Shown piece after piece: positions 19,595 to 28,266 of a DNA stretch of 64,000 bases; the stretch's first letter is position 1, and the number at the start of each line of letters is the position of its first letter. The stretch comes from Yeosuana sp043876835 (GTDB lineage Bacteria > Bacteroidota > Bacteroidia > Flavobacteriales > Flavobacteriaceae), in the NCBI RefSeq assembly GCF_043876835.1, contig NZ_JBAWJZ010000002.1, positions 62,001 through 126,000 of the forward strand, written 5' to 3'. The notes beneath the pieces are model-generated. The model was not told the DNA's origin. It saw only the letters and a program-made list of their open reading frames with translations, and searched no databases. The position numbers and the translations under genes are program-made.

Positions 19595-20476
19595 ATGACA
19601 ATTTTAGACGGAAAAAAAATCAGCGACGATATTAAAAATGAAATCGCTGCTGAGGTAAAAAAAATGAAGGATAAAGGTGAAAAAGTACCTCATTTGGCAG
19701 CTATTATAGTTGGTAATGATGGTGCTAGTTTAACATATGTTGGTAGCAAAGTAAAAGCTTGTGAGCGTGTAGGTTTTGAATCTACATTGATTCAAATGTC
19801 AAATACAACAAGTGAAATTGAATTGCTTGATAAAATTAATGAGTTAAATAATAATCCTGAGATTGATGGGTTTATAGTTCAATTACCATTGCCTCCACAA
19901 ATAGATACTCAAAAAGTGTTATTAGCAGTTAATCCTGATAAAGATGTTGATGGATTTCATCCAACAAATTTTGGTAAAATGGCTTTAGATATGTCAACCT
20001 TTATTCCAGCTACTCCATTCGGAATATTGGAATTATTGGAACGTTATGGCGTTGAAACCAAAGGAAAACATACTGTTGTAATTGGTCGTTCGCATATTGT
20101 GGGTCGCCCTATGAGTATTTTAATGGGAAGAAAAGGATTTCCAGGAAATTCAACAGTAACATTAACCCATAGCCATACAAAGAATATTACACAAATTACG
20201 TCTCAAGCAGATATTATTATCTCAGCCTTAGGTGTACCAAACTTCTTAAAAGCAGAAATGGTTAAAGATGATGCTGTTGTTATTGATGTTGGTATCACAA
20301 GAGTTGCAGATGAATCTTCACCAAGAGGATATAAAATAACTGGAGATGTTGACTTTGATAATGTGAGTAAAAAAGCCAGTTTTATAACTCCGGTTCCGGG
20401 AGGTGTAGGGCCAATGACTATTGCCATGTTACTTAAAAACACATTATTGGCAAGAGAGCGCCATAGGATGCAATAG
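19595..20476 (+). CDS. folD: Bifunctional methylenetetrahydrofolate dehydrogenase/methenyltetrahydrofolate cyclohydrolase
   Basis: A 293-residue cytosolic enzyme of one-carbon metabolism interconverting 5,10-methylene-THF, 5,10-methenyl-THF and 10-formyl-THF. Family marks: the Y-x3-K active site (YVGSKVKAC), the VQLPLP segment, the PATPFG segment, the Rossmann loop GRSHIVGRP and the C-terminal PVPGGVGPMT signature. Normal length. It is downstream of ffh and convergent with the VOC gene, with only 8 bases between stops and no clear terminator. Confidence 0.97.
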   Translation: MTILDGKKISDDIKNEIAAEVKKMKDKGEKVPHLAAIIVGNDGASLTYVGSKVKACERVGFESTLIQMSNTTSEIELLDKINELNNNPEIDGFIVQLPLPPQIDTQKVLLAVNPDKDVDGFHPTNFGKMALDMSTFIPATPFGILELLERYGVETKGKHTVVIGRSHIVGRPMSILMGRKGFPGNSTVTLTHSHTKNITQITSQADIIISALGVPNFLKAEMVKDDAVVIDVGITRVADESSPRGYKITGDVDFDNVSKKASFITPVPGGVGPMTIAMLLKNTLLARERHRMQ

Positions 20477-20484
20477 TTTTTAGG

Positions 20485-20907
20485 CTATTTAGCAAATAAT
20501 TGCCCTAAATCTTTAAAAGCTTTAAACTCCAGAGCATTTCCTGAAGGGTCGTAAAAAAACATGGTTGCTTGTTCCCCAACTTGACCTGCAAACCTTATAT
20601 ATGGTTCAATTACAAATGGAATGTTTTTTGCTTTTAAATGATTTGCAAAAGTTTGAAAATCATTCCAGGGTAAAACAACCCCAAAATGTGGCACGGGCAC
20701 ATCTTTTCCATCAACAGGATTTGTGTGTAAAGCTTCATCGGATTTTGGTTTGTAATGAATAACCAATTGGTGTCCAAAGAAATTAAAATCTACCCAATGG
20801 TCACTGCTTCTACCTTCTTCACAGTTTAATACATCTCTATAAAATACTCTGCATTCATTTAAATTATGAACAGGAATTGCTAAATGAAAAGGAGAAATTG
20901 TCGACAT
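20485..20907 (-). CDS. VOC family (glyoxalase/dioxygenase-like) protein
   Basis: A 140-residue protein of the vicinal oxygen chelate superfamily. It has paired beta-alpha-beta-beta-beta modules beginning with the FHLAIPV strand, where the His is a likely metal ligand. A VPHFGVVL segment starts the second half, and a C-terminal DPSGNALEFKAF strand supplies a Glu ligand. The reaction is not predictable. It follows the rluF-like gene by five bases on the same strand and is probably cotranscribed from the promoter at 21688. Confidence 0.85.
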   Translation of the reverse strand: MSTISPFHLAIPVHNLNECRVFYRDVLNCEEGRSSDHWVDFNFFGHQLVIHYKPKSDEALHTNPVDGKDVPVPHFGVVLPWNDFQTFANHLKAKNIPFVIEPYIRFAGQVGEQATMFFYDPSGNALEFKAFKDLGQLFAK

Positions 20908-20912
20908 ATTTA

Positions 20913-21680
20913 TTAGCTTCTTTGATTTCTTTGTCTGTTAATTGATTCACTATATGTTTTGGTTGAATCTTGAATTAATATGTTAAGCTCACTAAGTTCT
21001 TCTTCAGTTAACTCTCTATATTTGCCTACAGGCATATCAAGTTTAATATTCATTATTCTAACACGTTTAAGTGTTTCTACTTCGTAATTCAAATACTCAC
21101 ACATGCGACGAATTTGTCTGTTTAAGCCTTGTGTTAAAATGATTCGGAATTCGTAAGTACTTAATTTTTCTACCTTACATTTTTTTGTAACACGATCTAA
21201 TTCTGCCAATGGAACTCCACCAGACATGCGTTCAATAAAAGTTTGTGAGATGGGTTTGTCAACTTTTACAATGTATTCTTTTTCGTGATTATTGCTGGCT
21301 CTAAGTATTTTATTAACGATGTCTCCATCGTCGGTAAGTAAAATTAAGCCTTCACTAGGTTTATCTAATCTTCCTATTGGGAAAATGCGTTTAGGATATT
21401 TAATAAAATCAATAATATTATCTTTTTCAACACTTGTATCTGTAGTGCAAACAATACCAACAGGTTTATTAAACGCTAAGTAAACAAATGATTCTTTTGA
21501 GTCTATAACCGGTTTTCCATCTACTTCAACAACATCATTAAGGCTTATTTTTGAGCCCATTTCAGGTATTACACCGTTAATGGTAACACGACCAGCTTCA
21601 ATAAGTTTGTCCGCTTCTCTTCGTGAACAATAGCCTACTTCACTTAAATATTTATTGATTCTTTTTAACTGTTCTTCCAT
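20913..21680 (-). CDS. rluF: 23S rRNA pseudouridine synthase, RluF-like
   Basis: A 255-residue RsuA/RluF-type pseudouridine synthase. An N-terminal S4 RNA-binding domain (about 5-60, with INKYLSEVGYCSRREADKLI) is followed by the catalytic domain with the GRLDKPSEGL motif (Asp106 as nucleophile) and the LTQGLNRQIRRM C-terminal motif. It isomerises a uridine in 23S rRNA; the RluF assignment over RluB/RluE rests on length and overall pattern. A promoter element lies 8 bases upstream of the ATG, and the VOC gene follows closely. Confidence 0.85.
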   Translation of the reverse strand: MEEQLKRINKYLSEVGYCSRREADKLIEAGRVTINGVIPEMGSKISLNDVVEVDGKPVIDSKESFVYLAFNKPVGIVCTTDTSVEKDNIIDFIKYPKRIFPIGRLDKPSEGLILLTDDGDIVNKILRASNNHEKEYIVKVDKPISQTFIERMSGGVPLAELDRVTKKCKVEKLSTYEFRIILTQGLNRQIRRMCEYLNYEVETLKRVRIMNIKLDMPVGKYRELTEEELSELNILIQDSTKTYSESINRQRNQRS

Positions 21681-21687
21681 AGTTTTG

Positions 21688-21695
21688 CAAAGATA
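21688..21695 (-). promoter_or_regulatory. -7 element for the rluF-like gene
   Basis: The minus strand reads TATCTTTG, ending only 8 bases before the ATG. The transcript would be leaderless or nearly so. Confidence 0.6.
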
Positions 21696-21701
21696 AGAAC
21701 T

Positions 21702-22529
21702 TTAGCTCTCAATAAATTCTGAAATCTGCAAGGTTACAGATTTGTGGTTAAGCGAATGACCTAAACCTTTAGTTGTGATGAGTTTGCTGTTTTTATAATT
21801 CTTTTTAATACGAAGCGCATCGTTATAAGGAATGATTTTATCATCTTCATCATGAATGATCAATCCTTCAGATTCAATGGTTTCAATATATTTAGCTGTT
21901 GAAAAGGATTCTGGAGAAGATCCGAATTGTTCTAAGATTACAATATCGAGGTGTTCTGTAACACGTTGATTGTAATTTAACATATCTGTATATCTTTTTA
22001 AAACATCTTTAAAATCTGAGGGCGAGCCTAAAAGTACCAGTTTTTGAATGCTATTTAATTGATATTTGTTCTGAAAAAAAACGGTTGCCATAGCTCCAAC
22101 AGAATGTCCAATAATAATATTTGGATTATACTTTTTGGCTACTACATTTATAAATTCTGCATAAAGAAGGGCGTTAAAATATTCACTGCCAGAGTTTCCA
22201 TGAGCAGGTGCATCTAAAGCGATGATGTTATAATCTTTTTCTTTTAAATGATTTATAAGTGGTTTCCATCTGCCTGAATTACTTTCCCAACCATGAACCA
22301 ATAGTATGGTTTGTTTTGTGCCACTCCATTTGTAAGTCATTATTTTATGGGAATCATAATACAAAATTCCCTTAATGGCTGTATCTAAAAAAGCAGACTG
22401 TGCTTTATTGATTTGCCCTTTTCTGGGTTTTGAAAATAATGATAAAGCTTTGTTTGCGGCGTAAGATTTTGAGAAATAACTTAAACCATTAATAGACGAG
22501 CCAACAATTTTTATTAAAAAAGATGCCAT
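21702..22529 (-). CDS. Alpha/beta hydrolase
   Basis: A 275-residue alpha/beta hydrolase. The oxyanion-side HGWESNSGRW segment follows the second strand, and the nucleophile elbow GHSVGA gives Ser143. A late Asp (HDEDDKIIPY) and His (GLGHSLNH) complete the triad. No signal peptide is obvious, though the first 15 residues are hydrophobic. Substrate unknown (esterase or lipase-like). Its ATG overlaps the cupin stop by one base (TAATG), so it is the last gene of an operon starting with the HerA-like gene. Confidence 0.85.
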   Translation of the reverse strand: MASFLIKIVGSSINGLSYFSKSYAANKALSLFSKPRKGQINKAQSAFLDTAIKGILYYDSHKIMTYKWSGTKQTILLVHGWESNSGRWKPLINHLKEKDYNIIALDAPAHGNSGSEYFNALLYAEFINVVAKKYNPNIIIGHSVGAMATVFFQNKYQLNSIQKLVLLGSPSDFKDVLKRYTDMLNYNQRVTEHLDIVILEQFGSSPESFSTAKYIETIESEGLIIHDEDDKIIPYNDALRIKKNYKNSKLITTKGLGHSLNHKSVTLQISEFIES

Positions 22530-22891
22530 TAATCTTCTCTGTTAACACTATTTATTGAAAAGGCAGGAGTACAGATTGCTATATACTCACAAGGTTCTGT
22601 AAAAGGATTTGAATATTGAACTCTGGTGTTTTTCTCAATTTTTATTGATTGGCCAGCTTCTAAAACAATTTGTTCACCTTCTATGATAAACTGTTTTTTT
22701 CCTTTTATGATAAATGTGAATTCATCAAATTCTGGCGTTTGAAATGGTTCACTCCAACCTGCAGGAGCAATCATATGAGCAATGCTTATTTTAGAATTGC
22801 CATCAGTAGCCAAACCAAAATGTTCTTTAATTATTTTTCCATCGTTGGTAGGTACTATAAATGGGTTGTTTTGAATGGTGTATTTTTTCAT
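22529..22891 (-). CDS. Single-domain cupin protein
   Basis: A 120-residue single cupin barrel. The segment around EFDEFTFIIKGKKQF matches the first cupin motif and EAGQSIKIEKN matches the second, but several of the usual His metal ligands are absent. Binding or enzymatic function therefore cannot be assigned. Translationally coupled to the downstream alpha/beta hydrolase and eight bases after yitT, so it belongs to the same operon. Confidence 0.75.
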   Translation of the reverse strand: MKKYTIQNNPFIVPTNDGKIIKEHFGLATDGNSKISIAHMIAPAGWSEPFQTPEFDEFTFIIKGKKQFIIEGEQIVLEAGQSIKIEKNTRVQYSNPFTEPCEYIAICTPAFSINSVNRED

Positions 22892-22899
22892 TTCGATTT

Positions 22900-23874
22900 T
22901 TAGCTTTTCATTGGTTTGCGCTTAATCATTCCGCCTTTTAAGTCTTTAACTGTGCCCATAACTACAAAAGCATTTTTATCTATTTTATCAATTTCTGTCT
23001 GTAATTTGGCAAGTTCTAATCGGGTTACAATAGTGTAAATAATATCTTTATCATAGCTTTTGCCTTGTGTTCCGTATCCACCTTTACCTGCATAAATAGT
23101 GCAAGCTCTTCTTAGTTTTTCAATAAGCATGATTCTTATGGTTTCATGATGATTTGAAATAATGGTAACGCCTACATATTCTTCTACACCATCAACTACA
23201 AAATCAACTGTTTTTGCTGCAGCTAAATAGGTTAAAATAGCATATAGAGCCGTTTCTATGGATAAAATATAAGCTCCAAAAGAGAAAATAATGATATTGA
23301 TGATAAGTAACACATCACCAATGGTTAGTGATAGTTTTCTACTTAAAAAAATAGCCAAAACTTCTGTGCCATCAATCACACTACCACCTCTCATGGACAT
23401 TCCAATTCCTAATCCTAAAAAGAAACCACCGAAAACAGCAATAAGTAATTTATCTTGAGTAATTATAGGGTAATCTATATAATGTACCACAAATGCTAAT
23501 AAAGTGATAGCAAGAATACTTCTGATAGCAAACTTTAAATTAAAGGTTTTTGACGCAAGAATTATAAACGGGATGTTTACTAAAATCAATAAATAACTTA
23601 AATCTATTTTAGTAATATTTTCTAATAATAATGAAATACCAGTTGCTCCGCCATCAATAAATTGGTTTGGAAATAAAAATCCTTTTAAGCCAAATCCTGC
23701 CGCAAAAACCCCAATGATTATAAAAATAGAATCCTTAATTGTATGGGATAATTCTACCTGTAAGTTTCTTACTAAAGGAGCAATCTGTTCGTTGGATGCA
23801 GGACTTGAGCCCTGCTTTTTTTTTATTTTTTTGCGGGCAACATCTATTAATATTTTTGAAATGAAAGGATTCAT
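22900..23874 (-). CDS. YitT family membrane protein (DUF161/DUF2179)
   Basis: A 324-residue integral membrane protein. A 45-residue cytoplasmic N-terminus precedes about five or six hydrophobic helices with the family segments GFLFPNQFIDGGATGISLL and GMSMRGGSVIDGTEV. A C-terminal DUF2179-like soluble domain ends with VVMGTVKDLKGG. YitT proteins are of uncertain biochemical function. Ten bases downstream of a small lipoprotein gene and 8 upstream of the cupin gene, so it sits mid-operon. Confidence 0.88.
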   Translation of the reverse strand: MNPFISKILIDVARKKIKKKQGSSPASNEQIAPLVRNLQVELSHTIKDSIFIIIGVFAAGFGLKGFLFPNQFIDGGATGISLLLENITKIDLSYLLILVNIPFIILASKTFNLKFAIRSILAITLLAFVVHYIDYPIITQDKLLIAVFGGFFLGLGIGMSMRGGSVIDGTEVLAIFLSRKLSLTIGDVLLIINIIIFSFGAYILSIETALYAILTYLAAAKTVDFVVDGVEEYVGVTIISNHHETIRIMLIEKLRRACTIYAGKGGYGTQGKSYDKDIIYTIVTRLELAKLQTEIDKIDKNAFVVMGTVKDLKGGMIKRKPMKS

Positions 23875-23884
23875 ACTTTAAAAA

Positions 23885-24448
23885 CTAATCTGTTTTATTC
23901 CAATTCAAGAAAAAGAACTTGATTTTAGCATTATCTGGAATATGTACTGCTTCCATTTTTAAACTCATGTCAAATCTCATGTTGGCAGGTAACTCTTTTT
24001 TGTCAATAGTAAAAGAAGCATTAATTTCGTTTACAGTTACAACGATGGTATTGATTAAATTATCAATTCTTGTAATTTTGTAATTGCTTGCAATATCTTT
24101 AAACGTACTTTCTGTAGAAAGTTTTTTGTCTGTTTTAAATCTTGGGTCAAACACACGTACACTTTGAATGTATGAAGTAGAATCTAATGGTTTTCTTGGG
24201 CTAATACTTAATAATTTTTTTCCTCCTTTTTCAAAAACTTCTATATCGTTAATATTTCTGGTAAACTCGGTATCGTTAAGGCTTTTAACTATTGAATCTT
24301 TAGAAAAAATAGCTTCAAGATCCTTTACTTGTGTAGAATCTGTTAATAAGCCAATATGTTGTTTTCCTATTTGAAAAGGGTCTTGTTCTTTGTTGCAACT
24401 TGCAAATAATAAAAACAAGATGATGAGATATAAAAATGATTTATTCAT
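23885..24448 (-). CDS. Lipoprotein of unknown function
   Basis: A 187-residue lipoprotein with a short signal peptide and FASC lipobox (Cys18). The mature part is mixed alpha/beta without recognisable motifs. It includes a hydrophobic beta hairpin (TIVVTVNEINASFTI) and ends in a strand (IKFFFLNWN). I do not recognise the family. It lies between the HerA-like ATPase gene (39 bases) and yitT (10 bases) and is likely cotranscribed with them. Confidence 0.75.
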   Translation of the reverse strand: MNKSFLYLIILFLLFASCNKEQDPFQIGKQHIGLLTDSTQVKDLEAIFSKDSIVKSLNDTEFTRNINDIEVFEKGGKKLLSISPRKPLDSTSYIQSVRVFDPRFKTDKKLSTESTFKDIASNYKITRIDNLINTIVVTVNEINASFTIDKKELPANMRFDMSLKMEAVHIPDNAKIKFFFLNWNKTD

Positions 24449-24487
24449 ATAAAATTAAGTGTGTTTAAATGTTTAAAAATGAATTGC

Positions 24488-26035
24488 TTACTTTTTCATG
24501 ACTTTGGTTAAAATACCAAAAACACTTCTAATAAAAGTAGCGCTTGTGAGTACTTTAACAACTGGATTCATTGCAGAACTTCGTCGTCTTGAACTTGATG
24601 TGGTATTTCTTTCTTTTGATTCTGCTTTTTTAAGCGCTTCTTTCTCTTGTCTGGCTTTTTCTTTAGCTTCTTCAGCTTCAGCGCGGTCTATTTTTTCATT
24701 AAGCATTTCATAGGCACTTTCTCTATCAATGGTTTGGTTGTATTTTTTTACCATTTTTGATTTAGAATGCAGTTCGTTTAATTCAGAATCTGTTAAAATA
24801 TCCATTCTGCTCATAGGAGCTCGCATCATAGTTGCGGCAAGAGGTGTTGGCCTTCCTTTTTCATCAAGAGCTGAAACCAAGGCTTCTCCTGTTCCTAATG
24901 AGGTTAAAACTTGAGCAGTATCATAATATTCTGAATCAGGATAGTTTTGTGCTGCAAGTTTAATAGCTTTTCTGTCATTTGCTGTAAAAGCTCGTAATGC
25001 ATGTTGTATTTTTAAACCTAACTGACTTAAGACTGCTTCAGGAACATCTGTTGGGTTTTGGGTTACAAAATATAAACCTACACCTTTACTTCTAATTAGT
25101 TTTACAATGCTTTCAATTTGATTAAGTAATGCTTTTGATGCTTCATTAAATATTAAATGTGCTTCGTCTATAAATATAATTAACTCAGGTCGATCGCTAT
25201 CACCTTGCTCTGGAAAAGTTGAATAAATTTCAGCCAAAAGGCTTAACATAAAAGTTGAAAATAGTTTTGGTCTGTCTTGAATATCAGTTAATCTAATAAT
25301 ATTTATGTAGCCTCGGCCATCTTCATCAATTCGTAATAAATCATTGACTTCAAATGAAGTTTCACCAAAAAACAAATCAGCACCTTGTTGCTCTAACTCT
25401 ACAACTTTACGCAAAATAGAACCTGTAGAAGCTGTTGAAATATGTCCGTAAGCTTCTCCAAACTCTTCTTTACCTTCCTGAGTAGTATATTGTAATATTT
25501 TTTTGAAATCTTTTAAATCAAGAAGAGGCATTTTATTGTCGTCACAATATTTAAAAATAACAGCAACAACACCAGATTGAGCTTCTGATAGATCAAGAAT
25601 TCTAGATAATAAAACCGGGCCAAATTCGCTAACAGTAGCACGTAATCTAACACCGTCTTGTTCGGATAAAGTTAAAACTTCAACAGGAAATTTTTTTGGT
25701 TCAAATGGAATTCCAATTTTCGCATGGCGTTCATCAATTTTTGGGTGACCAGGACTTGGTTGAGCCAAACCACTTAAATCTCCTTTAATATCCATTAGCA
25801 ATACAGGAATCCCTTTGTCACTTAAATTTTCAGCAAGAACCTGTAGGGATTTTGTTTTACCTGTTCCAGTTGCTCCGGCAATTAAACCATGTCTGTTTAA
25901 AGTTTTTAATGGAATTTTTACTAATGCATTAGTAATTGTTTCACCATCTAACATGGCAGCACCAACTGGGATAAAGTCTCCTTTGCAAACATTGCCTTCG
26001 GTTATATAATTAAAAAAAGTTTCCTTAATATCCAT
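24488..26035 (-). CDS. HerA-like helicase/ATPase (DUF853, YjgR family)
   Basis: A 515-residue P-loop ATPase of the HerA/FtsK superfamily. Walker A GATGTGKT is at 54-61 and Walker B is LIIFIDEAHLIF. A sensor-type FVTQNPTDVP segment follows. The C-terminus is basic and coiled (a run rich in Ala, Glu and Lys, then Ser/Arg), ending in a hydrophobic helix. YjgR-type proteins are of unknown role, probably DNA-related. I start it at 26035 (MDIKETFF). The TTG at 26068 would overlap a promoter element and gives a non-conserved leader. Appears to be the first gene of an operon running to 21702. Confidence 0.88.
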   Translation of the reverse strand: MDIKETFFNYITEGNVCKGDFIPVGAAMLDGETITNALVKIPLKTLNRHGLIAGATGTGKTKSLQVLAENLSDKGIPVLLMDIKGDLSGLAQPSPGHPKIDERHAKIGIPFEPKKFPVEVLTLSEQDGVRLRATVSEFGPVLLSRILDLSEAQSGVVAVIFKYCDDNKMPLLDLKDFKKILQYTTQEGKEEFGEAYGHISTASTGSILRKVVELEQQGADLFFGETSFEVNDLLRIDEDGRGYINIIRLTDIQDRPKLFSTFMLSLLAEIYSTFPEQGDSDRPELIIFIDEAHLIFNEASKALLNQIESIVKLIRSKGVGLYFVTQNPTDVPEAVLSQLGLKIQHALRAFTANDRKAIKLAAQNYPDSEYYDTAQVLTSLGTGEALVSALDEKGRPTPLAATMMRAPMSRMDILTDSELNELHSKSKMVKKYNQTIDRESAYEMLNEKIDRAEAEEAKEKARQEKEALKKAESKERNTTSSSRRRSSAMNPVVKVLTSATFIRSVFGILTKVMKK

Positions 26036-26065
26036 TCTAAATAATTTTGTATAAAAATAACTATT

Positions 26066-26073
26066 CAAATTTA
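26066..26073 (-). promoter_or_regulatory. -7 element for the HerA-like operon
   Basis: The minus strand reads TAAATTTG, 30 bases upstream of the chosen ATG at 26035. It overlaps the alternative TTG start, which argues against that start. Confidence 0.55.
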
Positions 26074-26124
26074 ATTCTTACAAACAAGATATATAAAACT
26101 ATCAACATTTAGTAAGCAAAATAG

Positions 26125-26132
26125 TATCTTTG
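26125..26132 (+). promoter_or_regulatory. -7 element for queE
   Basis: TATCTTTG ends seven bases before the queE ATG, implying a leaderless or near-leaderless mRNA. It is arranged divergently with the HerA promoter. Confidence 0.6.
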
Positions 26133-26139
26133 CAAACTT

Positions 26140-26769
26140 ATGAATAAAGAGATTAAAGAATTAGTTGATAAAGGTGAAATGCTTCCGTTAATGGAAGAGT
26201 TTTATACCATTCAGGGAGAAGGCTATCATAAAGGAACAGCTGCTTATTTTATTAGGGTTGGAGGTTGTGATGTAGGTTGTCATTGGTGCGATGTTAAAGA
26301 GAGTTGGAATGCAGATTTGCATCCGCCGACTGATGTTTCTAAAATTGTTGCTAATGCAAAAAAGCACAGTAATACCATTGTGATTACTGGTGGAGAACCT
26401 TTGACATGGGACATGACTTCTTTAACAACTAAGTTAAAGGCAGAAGGCATGAAAGTTCATATAGAAACTTCTGGGGCTTATAAATTGACCGGCTTTTGGG
26501 ACTGGATTTGCTTATCCCCTAAAAAATTAAAGTTGCCAACTGATGAAATTTGTAATAGGGCAGATGAACTTAAGGTGATAGTTTATAATAAAGACGATTT
26601 TCGCTTTGCAGAAGAACAAGCGCAAAGAGTAAACAAAAACTGTATTTTGTATTTACAACCTGAATGGAGTAAGCGAGATAAAGTGATTCCTGAAATTGTA
26701 GATTATGTGATGAAAAATCCAAAGTGGAAAGTATCGTTGCAAACACATAAATATTTAAATATTCCGTAA
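26140..26769 (+). CDS. queE: 7-carboxy-7-deazaguanine synthase
   Basis: A 209-residue radical SAM enzyme that converts 6-carboxy-tetrahydropterin to 7-carboxy-7-deazaguanine in queuosine biosynthesis. The cluster-binding cysteines are Cys43, Cys47 and Cys50 (CDVGCHWC), preceded by the YTIQGEG substrate-side segment and followed by the TGGEP SAM motif. The length is typical of compact QueE. No other queuosine gene is nearby. It ends at a bidirectional terminator. Confidence 0.93.
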   Translation: MNKEIKELVDKGEMLPLMEEFYTIQGEGYHKGTAAYFIRVGGCDVGCHWCDVKESWNADLHPPTDVSKIVANAKKHSNTIVITGGEPLTWDMTSLTTKLKAEGMKVHIETSGAYKLTGFWDWICLSPKKLKLPTDEICNRADELKVIVYNKDDFRFAEEQAQRVNKNCILYLQPEWSKRDKVIPEIVDYVMKNPKWKVSLQTHKYLNIP

Positions 26770-26771
26770 TT

Positions 26772-26805
26772 AAAAAGCCTTGAAATTTTCAAGGCTTTTT
26801 CGTTT
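26772..26805. terminator. Bidirectional intrinsic terminator
   Basis: A near-perfect palindrome with arms AAAAAGCCTTGAAA and TTTCAAGGCTTTTT, with A and T tracts on either side. It lies between the convergent queE and type IX cargo genes. Confidence 0.85.
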
Positions 26806-26824
26806 TAAGTTTAATTTTTTGAAT

Positions 26825-28096
26825 TTATTCTTTAATGAATTTCAAAGATTCCCTCATATAATTATTATGAAAATTAACAAAATAAGTGCCTGAAGCCAAA
26901 TCACCCACAAAAATCGAATACTCTTTTTCTGTATTTGAGGTTTGTATAGATTCTCTTGATAATTGTTTGATAAACTTACCGTTGATGTTATAAAGTTCAA
27001 TAAGAATGTTGTCGGCCTTTTCAAAAAGGATATTGAATTCTAAAAAAGATTTAACTGGGTTGGTTTTCATCGAAATTTTTAAAGAAGATCCTTTGAGGTT
27101 TAAATCGGTATTTGCAGATAATGTTTCGGTTGTAAATTTATAAATTGAAGTTCCAGATGCATATGCTAACGAGTTATTGATGAAGAAAATCCTATTTAAA
27201 TTTCCTCCTATATTAAGGTTTGTCCATGTTAGACCACCATTTAAGGTTTCATAAAAACCTGTGGTATGTCCACCCATCCATCCACGGTTTTCATCTAAAA
27301 ACCCAACAGCTTGAATGTTGGTTTCAGGAGCATTATAGCTATTCCAGGTTAATCCGGCATCTGTTGATTTTATAAGTTTTCCAAGATTGGGTGATACCGA
27401 TTCAATCGAACCAAAAATCACATCATTGTTGGCTTCTAAAATCTGTAATTTCCAAACATATTCACCAACAATATTAGAATTGAATATTTCAGTCCAAGTA
27501 AGCCCTCCATCTGTAGTTTTTAAAATTGTACCTCCATTATCATTTCTTCCAGAGACAAACCCAATATTTTCATCTAAAAAATATATTTCAACCAGAGCAT
27601 TTGCGTAAGTAGACATATCAATATAATTCCATGTTGTACCACTATCTGTAGATTTTATAATGTAAGCAGGAGTAAAGTAAGCACCACAACCATAAACGGT
27701 TGAGCTACCAACAGTGCAAAGTCCACAAATAGCAAAAGGATATGGGGAAATATTGGTTACAGGATTCCAAGTTTCACCACCGTCAATAGTTTTAAAAAAT
27801 TTGTTGTTTAAAGTTCCTAAAAAGCCAATATCACTATTCAAAAACTCTATATTTCTGAAATAATAATTGCTTCCTAATGTAGATTCATTTAATTGATCAA
27901 CCCAAGTTTTGCCTCCATCAATAGTTTTGTAAACAGAAGCGTAATATCCATTTGCGGCCCATCCAATGTTTTCATCTAAAAAATAGACATCATCATAGCG
28001 TTGTCCATTAATATTACTTTTAATGCTTGTTTTTTGCCAAGTTTGTGAAAAACTAGTTATACTAAATGCAAATAGTAAAAAAATTAAATATTTCAT
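26825..28096 (-). CDS. YCF48/BNR-like beta-propeller protein with type IX secretion C-terminal signal
   Basis: About 423 residues. A signal peptide (MKYLIFLLFAFSITSFSQ) is followed by repeats carrying the T-D/N-G-G-x-T-W pattern (for example IDGGKTW, TDGGLTW, LNGGLTW), typical of BNR/YCF48 propeller blades. The last roughly 80 residues (NPVKSFLEFNI onward, with LYNINGKFIKQL and SGTYFVNF) match a type A T9SS sorting domain. The protein is therefore probably secreted or attached at the cell surface. I use the Met at 28096; the ATG at 28123 adds nine residues before the signal peptide. Function of the propeller unknown. Confidence 0.88.
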   Translation of the reverse strand: MKYLIFLLFAFSITSFSQTWQKTSIKSNINGQRYDDVYFLDENIGWAANGYYASVYKTIDGGKTWVDQLNESTLGSNYYFRNIEFLNSDIGFLGTLNNKFFKTIDGGETWNPVTNISPYPFAICGLCTVGSSTVYGCGAYFTPAYIIKSTDSGTTWNYIDMSTYANALVEIYFLDENIGFVSGRNDNGGTILKTTDGGLTWTEIFNSNIVGEYVWKLQILEANNDVIFGSIESVSPNLGKLIKSTDAGLTWNSYNAPETNIQAVGFLDENRGWMGGHTTGFYETLNGGLTWTNLNIGGNLNRIFFINNSLAYASGTSIYKFTTETLSANTDLNLKGSSLKISMKTNPVKSFLEFNILFEKADNILIELYNINGKFIKQLSRESIQTSNTEKEYSIFVGDLASGTYFVNFHNNYMRESLKFIKE

Positions 28097-28191
28097 ATTG
28101 TAAATATAAATAAGAAAAAACATATTTTAAAGTTACAATATGATATTAAAATATAGTTTTATATATTAATATATAAGCATTAATTAAATTT

Positions 28192-28222
28192 ATATGTATA
28201 AATATAAATTTATTATACATAT
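28192..28222. promoter_or_regulatory. 31-bp inverted repeat upstream of asnB (possible operator)
   Basis: Perfect 10-base arms ATATGTATAA and TTATACATAT around an 11-base spacer, 45 bases before the asnB ATG. The right arm runs directly into ATTTG, a partial -7-like sequence. The region is AT-rich, so chance symmetry is possible. Confidence 0.35.
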
Positions 28223-28266
28223 TTGCCTTCTCAATTAAAACAATAAAAAATATAAAAATAAAAGAT

